Positions 63,230-64,000 of a stretch of DNA of 64,000 nt are shown here, piece after piece. A program made the translations under genes and the position numbers. How positions within the stretch are numbered: the stretch's first letter is position 1; each line of letters opens with the position of its first letter. Source of the stretch: JABDGM01 sp046349975 (GTDB taxonomy: Bacteria > Planctomycetota > Planctomycetia > Pirellulales > Lacipirellulaceae); assembly GCA_046349975.1 (NCBI GenBank), contig JAXMBH010000012.1:1-64000 (forward strand), given 5' to 3'. Under the pieces are notes generated by a model that did not search any database, was not told the origin of the DNA, and worked only from the letters and a program-made list of their open reading frames with translations.

Positions 63230-64000
63230 ATGGCCGAAAATGCAACAACTCATGAAGGCCCGGGTTGGATCGAAGACCTGAATTCGATGCTGGCCTCGAC
63301 GGCAATTCATTTCACAGCGTTCATTCTACTGGCGTTGCTGACCGTTGCGGGCACCGGCGGCAAACGCGGCACGACGCTCGAGATGACGCTCGGCGGCGAC
63401 GGCACCGGCGCGGCCGCTGGGCCTGATATGCACGATCTGCCGTCGCAGGGTGATCCGCTTGCCGACCCGGCACATCTACTGGCGGATCAGAACGTCGATC
63501 TGGCGGCGGCACTCGGGCCGGCGAACGCGATCGATACCCCTGCTTCGCTCGATGCCGCACCGGTCGATGTGAGCGCTGCGCTCGCGGCCTCGGCTGACTT
63601 GGGTGGTGGTGGCGGATTAGCGCAGAGGGGTGCGGGCGGCAGCGGTGGCTCGGCGCTTGATGCCTCGCCGATCTTCGGTGCGACCGAGGGCATCGGCCGC
63701 GGGGGCGGCGGCACCGGCGACGGGCATGGCAAGTACGGCCAAGCGTCGACCGATTTCTTCGGCATCGGCGGCTATGGCCAGACGTTTGTGTACGTCGTCG
63801 ACGCTTCCGACAGTATGAACGACTTCCGCAAGTTCGAACGGGCGCGGTACGAGCTGCTGCAATCGATCGAACAGCTTAACAGCGACCAGAGTTTCTACGT
63901 AATCTTCTATAACGGCGGCGCGTACCCAATGGACGCTGATAAACCGCTGTTGGCAACGAAAGACAACATTGCGAAGGTGACGAATTGGATCAACAGCGTC
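63230..64000 (+). CDS. Membrane-anchored von Willebrand factor A protein (partial)
   Basis: 257 codons read from ATG 63230 to the window edge. A short polar start (MAENATTHEGPGWIEDLNSM), one membrane helix (TAIHFTAFILLALLTVAG, residues 23-41), and a long Gly/Ala/Asp-rich linker (about 45-180). A VWA domain then begins TFVYVVDASDSMNDFRKFE at about 185. The MIDAS motif D-x-S-x-S (DASDS) is intact. NSDQSFYVIFYNGGAYPM continues the fold. Similar anchored VWA proteins occur beside stator-like genes in planctomycetes, but here the stator operon is 21 kb away. The C-terminus is outside the window. Confidence 0.82.
   Translation, partial: MAENATTHEGPGWIEDLNSMLASTAIHFTAFILLALLTVAGTGGKRGTTLEMTLGGDGTGAAAGPDMHDLPSQGDPLADPAHLLADQNVDLAAALGPANAIDTPASLDAAPVDVSAALAASADLGGGGGLAQRGAGGSGGSALDASPIFGATEGIGRGGGGTGDGHGKYGQASTDFFGIGGYGQTFVYVVDASDSMNDFRKFERARYELLQSIEQLNSDQSFYVIFYNGGAYPMDADKPLLATKDNIAKVTNWINSV

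Overview
The window looks like a chromosomal segment of a planctomycete, most likely order Pirellulales. Signs are several secreted proteins with C-terminal VPEP sorting tails, two with dockerin-like EF-hand repeats, a 16S rRNA gene with no 23S or 5S beside it, many palindromic intergenic repeats, and a high-GC coding style. This placement is inference; no database was searched.

Layout. Positions 1-7.7 kb hold secreted PEP-CTERM proteins, a displaced 16S rRNA fragment that forms the end of one of those genes, a frameshifted IS256 relic between two 164-bp direct repeats, and the intact 16S gene (minus strand, 5438-7033) with leader boxA and promoter. 7.7-19.2 kb is mainly metabolism: a glycosyltransferase, AroH chorismate mutase, a TauE-type exporter, a secreted metzincin protease, and the two oxidative pentose-phosphate enzymes Gnd and Zwf around a short-chain dehydrogenase.

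19.57-23.60 kb is a 4,027-bp mobile element read directly from its ends: 27-bp inverted repeats (26/27 identical) flanked by the 8-bp direct repeat GGAGTTTT. It encodes an IS1-like transposase and carries cargo: a small ribbon-helix-helix-like regulator with a leaderless promoter inside an inverted-repeat operator, two tandem tRNA-like genes (one type II with apparent anticodon UUA, complementary to the UAA stop codon), a DinD homologue and two unknown proteins. An IS30 element (23,734-24,825) sits just outside.

25-36.5 kb is core metabolism: phosphatidylethanolamine synthesis (Psd, PssA), riboflavin synthase, KsgA, HisB, a PPi-type phosphofructokinase, biotin carboxylase with its carrier protein, an Xaa-Pro peptidase and a QueC-like enzyme. 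37.0-42.0 kb is a three-gene operon resembling a proton-driven stator: a TolQ/ExbB-like channel protein with an 11-residue-repeat tail and two different ExbD-like partners, only one of which keeps the membrane aspartate.

42-64 kb carries an Rrf2 regulator, LspA with a DksA-like zinc finger protein, ThrC, DapB, an LplT-like transporter, a nucleotidyltransferase/partner pair, ThiC behind a leader terminator, a PPP-family phosphatase, a dockerin/PEP-CTERM protein, a lipase-like hydrolase, RecA with a candidate SOS-type operator, Mug glycosylase, three amidohydrolase paralogues of which two have lost metal ligands, a C-terminal scrap of endonuclease III, a second DksA-like protein, a YiiX-like peptidase and the start of a membrane-anchored von Willebrand A protein.
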